Assembly (NCBI GenBank): GCA_002428225.1 | Contig: DIUD01000067.1 | Coordinates: 1-15,674, forward strand | Reading direction: 5' to 3' | DNA length: 15,674 nucleotides | DNA from: Roseovarius sp. UBA6167 | GTDB taxonomy: Bacteria; Pseudomonadota; Alphaproteobacteria; Rhodobacterales; Rhodobacteraceae | Shown: positions 12,670 to 15,674 of the stretch, one piece after another | Layout: every line of letters starts with the position of its first letter | Position numbering within the stretch: the stretch's first letter is position 1 | The notes under the pieces: model-generated | Database searches by the model: none | What the model was told of the DNA's origin: nothing | The model's input: the letters and a program-made list of their open reading frames with translations, nothing else | Position numbers and translations under genes: made by a program

Positions 12670-13885
12670 ATGACACCGATCAGCGGCCCGCCGAAGGCGT
12701 CGTTCCAGCTCTCGATGCTGATCTACGACACCCGATTCCGGTCCTACACCTTCCAGTTCATCGCGCTCATCCTGCTGATGCTGCTCATCGGCTATCTGGG
12801 TGCGAACCTGATGAGGAATCTCTCGGATCAGGGGCAAGAATATCTCGTTCGGTTTCCTGACTTCTCCGGCAAATTACGACATCAATCAGCGGCCCATCGA
12901 ATATGACAGCCAGTCAACCCACCTGCGGGCGGCGATCGTCGGGGTTCTCAACACCTTGATCGTGGCCGGGCTGGGCTGCCTTACCGCGACCGTTCTGGGC
13001 GTGATCGCGGGCGTGCTTCGGCTCTCGCCCAACTGGCTCGTGCGCAAGCTGATGGCGGGCTATGTCGAGGCATTCCGCAACGTGCCGGTGCTGATCTGGA
13101 TCCTCATCATCTTTACCGTGATGACGGCGGTCATGCCCGCGCCAAGCGCGTTCCGGGGCGACAACGCGACATCCTCGATGCTGCTCGGCGCGGTGGCCTT
13201 TACCAATCGCGGGGTCTATGTGCCCTCGCCGGTCTGGGGGCCCGGGTCGATGGTCGTGGTGCTGACCTTTCTCGCGTCGATTGCAGGCATGTTCTATTAC
13301 CGCCACTATGCCACCAGGCTGCTTTACGACACCGGGCGGCTCTTGCCGATGGGCTGGCCGTCGCTGGTGATCCTGTTCGTGCCGTCGCTGATAATCTTTT
13401 TCGTGATGGGGCAGCCGATCACGCTCGATTATCCGTCGCTCCAGGGGTTCAATTTTGCGGGCGGCCTGCATATCCGCGGCTCGCTCATCGCGCTGTGGTT
13501 CGCACTGGCGATCTACACCGGCGCCTTCATCGCAGAGAACGTGCGCGCGGGCATTCAGGCGGTCAGCAAGGGCCAGACCGAGGCGGCGGCAGCGCTCGGG
13601 ATGCGGCCAAACCGGATCATGAACCTTGTGATCCTGCCGCAGGCGCTGCGGGTGATCATCCCGCCGCTGATCTCGCAATATCTCAACCTCACCAAGAACT
13701 CTTCGCTGGCGATCGCCGTGGGCTACATGGACGTGACCGGCACGCTGGGGGGCATCACGCTCAACCAGACGGGGCGGGCGATCGAATGCGTGCTGCTCCT
13801 GATGCTGTTCTATCTGGCGATCTCGCTCGGCATTTCTGCGGTGATGAACCTCTACAACAATTCCATCAAGCTGAAGGAGCGCTGA
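12670..13885 (+). pseudogene. aapQ: Amino-acid ABC permease AapQ/BztB, frameshifted
   Basis: The ATG at 12670 reads through the cytoplasmic N-terminus and first membrane helix (about residues 28-48), then leaves the family frame and stops at 12906. The rest of the permease continues one frame over, to 13885. Conserved text in that frame can be read from about 12836 (KNISFGFLTSPANYDINQRP), before its first usable start, a TTG at 12956. Removing one G from the GGGG at 12831-12834 joins the halves into 404 residues, close to the usual BztB length. The downstream part has normal permease helices and the EAA loop EAAAALGMRPNRIMNLVILPQAL (from about 13580). It is either a true mutation, a sequencing or assembly indel, or phase variation. 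The lesion could also reduce expression of aapM downstream. Confidence 0.85.
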
Positions 13886-13888
13886 GCC

Positions 13889-15178
13889 ATGTCGCGCAAT
13901 ACGCCCGCCTTCGTGCGCTCTCGGATGCTGCCGGAATCGCCGCCACCCGTGGCCGACACGGGAGCGATCAGATGGCTGCGCGAGAACCTGTTTTCCTCGG
14001 TCGGCAACACCATCCTGACGCTGGTTTCGGCCTATGTGGTGGTGCGGATCCTGTTCTGGGCGGCGCCGTGGTTCTTCAACGGCATCTGGGACAGCCCGAG
14101 CCTTTCGGCCTGCCGCGAGATGCTCGACGGGCGCACCGGGGCCTGTTTCGCGGTGCTGACCGAGCGATGGAACCAGCTTCTGTACGGGTTCAAATACCCG
14201 TCCGAGCTCTACTGGCGGCCGACGCTGGCCTTCGTGCTGCTGTTCGTGGCCATCGCGCCGGTGCTGTTCATCAAATACCTTCCGCGCCAGATGCTGGTCT
14301 TTACCGGGCTCTACCCGTTCATCGCCTATTGGCTGATCTGGGGCGGGTCGGTGACGGTTCCGGTCTTTGCGTTGGTGGGCGTCCTGGCGGGCGCGGTGGT
14401 GTATCGCCGGGTGCTAACAGTCAGCGCCGGGGTCGCGGTTCTGGCGGGCATTATCGCGGCGATGGTGGTCTGGTGGGCCGCCGGCCGTGTCACCGCGTCG
14501 ATGGAGGGGGTCTTCGCGCTCGAACCGGTCGCGTCGCGCGACATGGGCGGGTTCATGATCAACCTGATGCTGGGGGTGATCTGCGTGTCGCTGTCGCTGC
14601 CCTTCGGTATCCTGCTGGCGCTCGGGCGGCGATCCTCCATGCCGATCATCAAGTGGATCTGCGTCATGTTCATCGAGTTCATCCGCGGTGTGCCGCTGAT
14701 CACGCTCTTGTTCGTCGCCAACGTGGTGCTGGCCTATTTCCTGCCGCCGGGCACCAATTTCGACCTGATCCTGCGGGTAATCATCATGATCACCATGTTC
14801 GCCTCGGCCTATATCGCCGAGGTGATCCGGGGTGGGCTCGCGGCGCTGCCGCGCGGACAGTATGAAGCGGCAGACAGCCTCGGGCTCGATTACGCGCAGG
14901 CCATGCAGTTTGTCATTCTTCCGCAGGCGCTGAAGATCTCGATTCCCGGCATCGTCAACGTGGCCGTTGGCCTTTTCAAGGATACCACGCTGGTTTCGAT
15001 CATCTCGATCTTTGACATCGTGGGGATGATCCGCGGGCCGATCCTCGCCTCGACGGAATGGAACGGGGTCTATTGGGAGCTTTACGGCTTTGCCGCGCTG
15101 CTGTTCTTCATCACCTGCTACGGTATCTCGCAATATTCGCAATGGCTGGAGCGGCAGCTTCAGACCGATCACCGATAA
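13889..15178 (+). CDS. aapM: Amino-acid ABC transporter permease AapM/BztC
   Basis: This 429-residue inner-membrane permease is the second of the heterodimer. It has a hydrophobic helix near 36-58, an inserted domain with extra helices (about 110-205, typical of the Aap/Bzt subfamily), and the standard permease domain from about residue 220. That domain holds FIEFIRGVPLITLLF, SAYIAEVIRGGLAALPRGQYEAADSLGL and the EAA loop ending QFVILPQALKISIPG (about 326-354), which contacts the ATPase. AAGGAG (13874-13879), within the end of aapQ, lies 9 bases before the ATG, which is 3 bases after the aapQ stop. This suggests coupling. The gene itself looks intact. Confidence 0.93.
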   Translation: MSRNTPAFVRSRMLPESPPPVADTGAIRWLRENLFSSVGNTILTLVSAYVVVRILFWAAPWFFNGIWDSPSLSACREMLDGRTGACFAVLTERWNQLLYGFKYPSELYWRPTLAFVLLFVAIAPVLFIKYLPRQMLVFTGLYPFIAYWLIWGGSVTVPVFALVGVLAGAVVYRRVLTVSAGVAVLAGIIAAMVVWWAAGRVTASMEGVFALEPVASRDMGGFMINLMLGVICVSLSLPFGILLALGRRSSMPIIKWICVMFIEFIRGVPLITLLFVANVVLAYFLPPGTNFDLILRVIIMITMFASAYIAEVIRGGLAALPRGQYEAADSLGLDYAQAMQFVILPQALKISIPGIVNVAVGLFKDTTLVSIISIFDIVGMIRGPILASTEWNGVYWELYGFAALLFFITCYGISQYSQWLERQLQTDHR

Positions 15179-15192
15179 GGAGGGTCATCGGC

Positions 15193-15674
15193 ATGGCCGC
15201 GGAAACGCAAATGAAGATCTCCGACGAAATCGCCATCGAGATCGTCAAGATGAACAAGTGGTATGGCGCGTTCCATGCACTGCGCGACATTGATCTGACC
15301 GTCTATCGGGGCGAGCGCATCGTGATCGCGGGGCCGTCCGGCTCTGGCAAATCGACGCTGATCCGCTGCATCAACGCGCTGGAAGAGCACCAGACGGGCA
15401 AGATCGTGGTGGATGGCACGGAGCTGTCGAGCGATGTCAAGAACATCGACAAGATCCGCTCCGAGGTGGGCATGGTGTTCCAGCACTTCAACCTGTTTCC
15501 TCATCTGACGGTCCTGGAAAACTGCACCCTCGCACCGATCTGGGTGCGAAAGACGCCCAAGCGCGAGGCCGAAGACATCGCGATGCATTTCCTCACCAAG
15601 GTGAAGATCCCCGAACAGGCCGACAAATATCCCGGCCAGCTCTCGGGCGGGCAGCAGCAGCGGGTGGCGATTGC
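15193..15674 (+). CDS. aapP: Amino-acid ABC transporter ATP-binding protein AapP/BztD, 5' part
   Basis: This ATPase gene runs off the right edge after 160 codons. A strong AAGGAGGG (15177-15184), overlapping the aapM stop, lies 8 bases before the ATG. The start MAAETQMKIS leads to IEIVKMNKWYGAFHALRDIDL, then Walker A GPSGSGKST (47-55), the Q-loop in MVFQHFNLFPHLT (Q97) and the signature LSGGQQQR (150-157). Walker B and the switch histidine lie beyond the window. The NKWYG-FHAL and FNLFPHLTVLEN patterns are those of the polar amino-acid transporter ATPases (GlnQ/AapP). It would power uptake through the AapQ-AapM pair, if AapQ is functional. Confidence 0.95.
   Translation, partial: MAAETQMKISDEIAIEIVKMNKWYGAFHALRDIDLTVYRGERIVIAGPSGSGKSTLIRCINALEEHQTGKIVVDGTELSSDVKNIDKIRSEVGMVFQHFNLFPHLTVLENCTLAPIWVRKTPKREAEDIAMHFLTKVKIPEQADKYPGQLSGGQQQRVAI

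Noticed and set aside
11470..12837. A 455-codon open frame antisense to aapJ
   Set aside because: The plus strand codes a full family protein with signal peptide and Shine-Dalgarno. The antisense product is low-complexity, rich in R, G, A and H, as expected from complementary GC-rich codons.
12831..12906. Programmed ribosomal frameshift in aapQ
   Set aside because: No slippery heptamer with a following pseudoknot or stem is seen, and no member of this family is known to use one. A mutation or sequence error is simpler.

Overview
The window is GC-rich chromosomal DNA from an alphaproteobacterium, most likely a member of the Rhodobacterales (Roseobacter/Rhodobacter group). The support for this is the Aap/Bzt-type amino-acid ABC transporter, an ATP12-family F1-ATPase assembly chaperone, the zinc-free long form of ribosomal protein S14, and the crcB / RluA-type pseudouridine synthase / HAD phosphatase / ATP12 gene string. 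This placement is by recognition of protein families; no search was run. Almost everything here is housekeeping. I found no phage, transposon, CRISPR or defence system.

Layout. Positions 1-739 hold the 3' end of a NYN (LabA-like) nuclease-fold gene and a small YqaA-family membrane protein. Positions 912-1856 hold ispH of the MEP isoprenoid pathway. Facing it on the minus strand is an eleven-gene ribosomal protein block read from 6237 down to 2049: rpmC, rpsQ, rplN, rplX, rplE, rpsN, rpsH, rplF, rplR, rpsE, rpmD. Upstream of that block, on the same strand, is an HU-type nucleoid protein gene (6449-6736). The block lacks the usual S10-cluster genes before rpmC, and lacks rplO/secY after rpmD. 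It appears to have its own promoter and a foldable leader of about 115 nt. A gene-free stretch (6737-7223) follows, with several good hairpins, and then tRNA-Gly(GCC).

From 7462 the plus strand carries an EamA-type transporter, then crcB (fluoride channel), an RluA-family pseudouridine synthase, a HAD phosphatase and the ATP12 chaperone. The last four are joined by three consecutive ATGA stop/start overlaps. From 11527 to the right edge lies a general/acidic L-amino-acid ABC uptake operon: binding protein, two permeases and the start of the ATPase. Its first permease gene (aapQ/bztB-like) is frameshifted by one base at a run of four G near codon 55, so as given it encodes no intact permease.

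The observations most worth checking are this frameshift, the structured leader of the ribosomal operon with two competing folds, the dislocated ends of the ribosomal block, a terminator-like hairpin that covers the rpmD stop codon, and the hairpin-rich gap between HU and tRNA-Gly.
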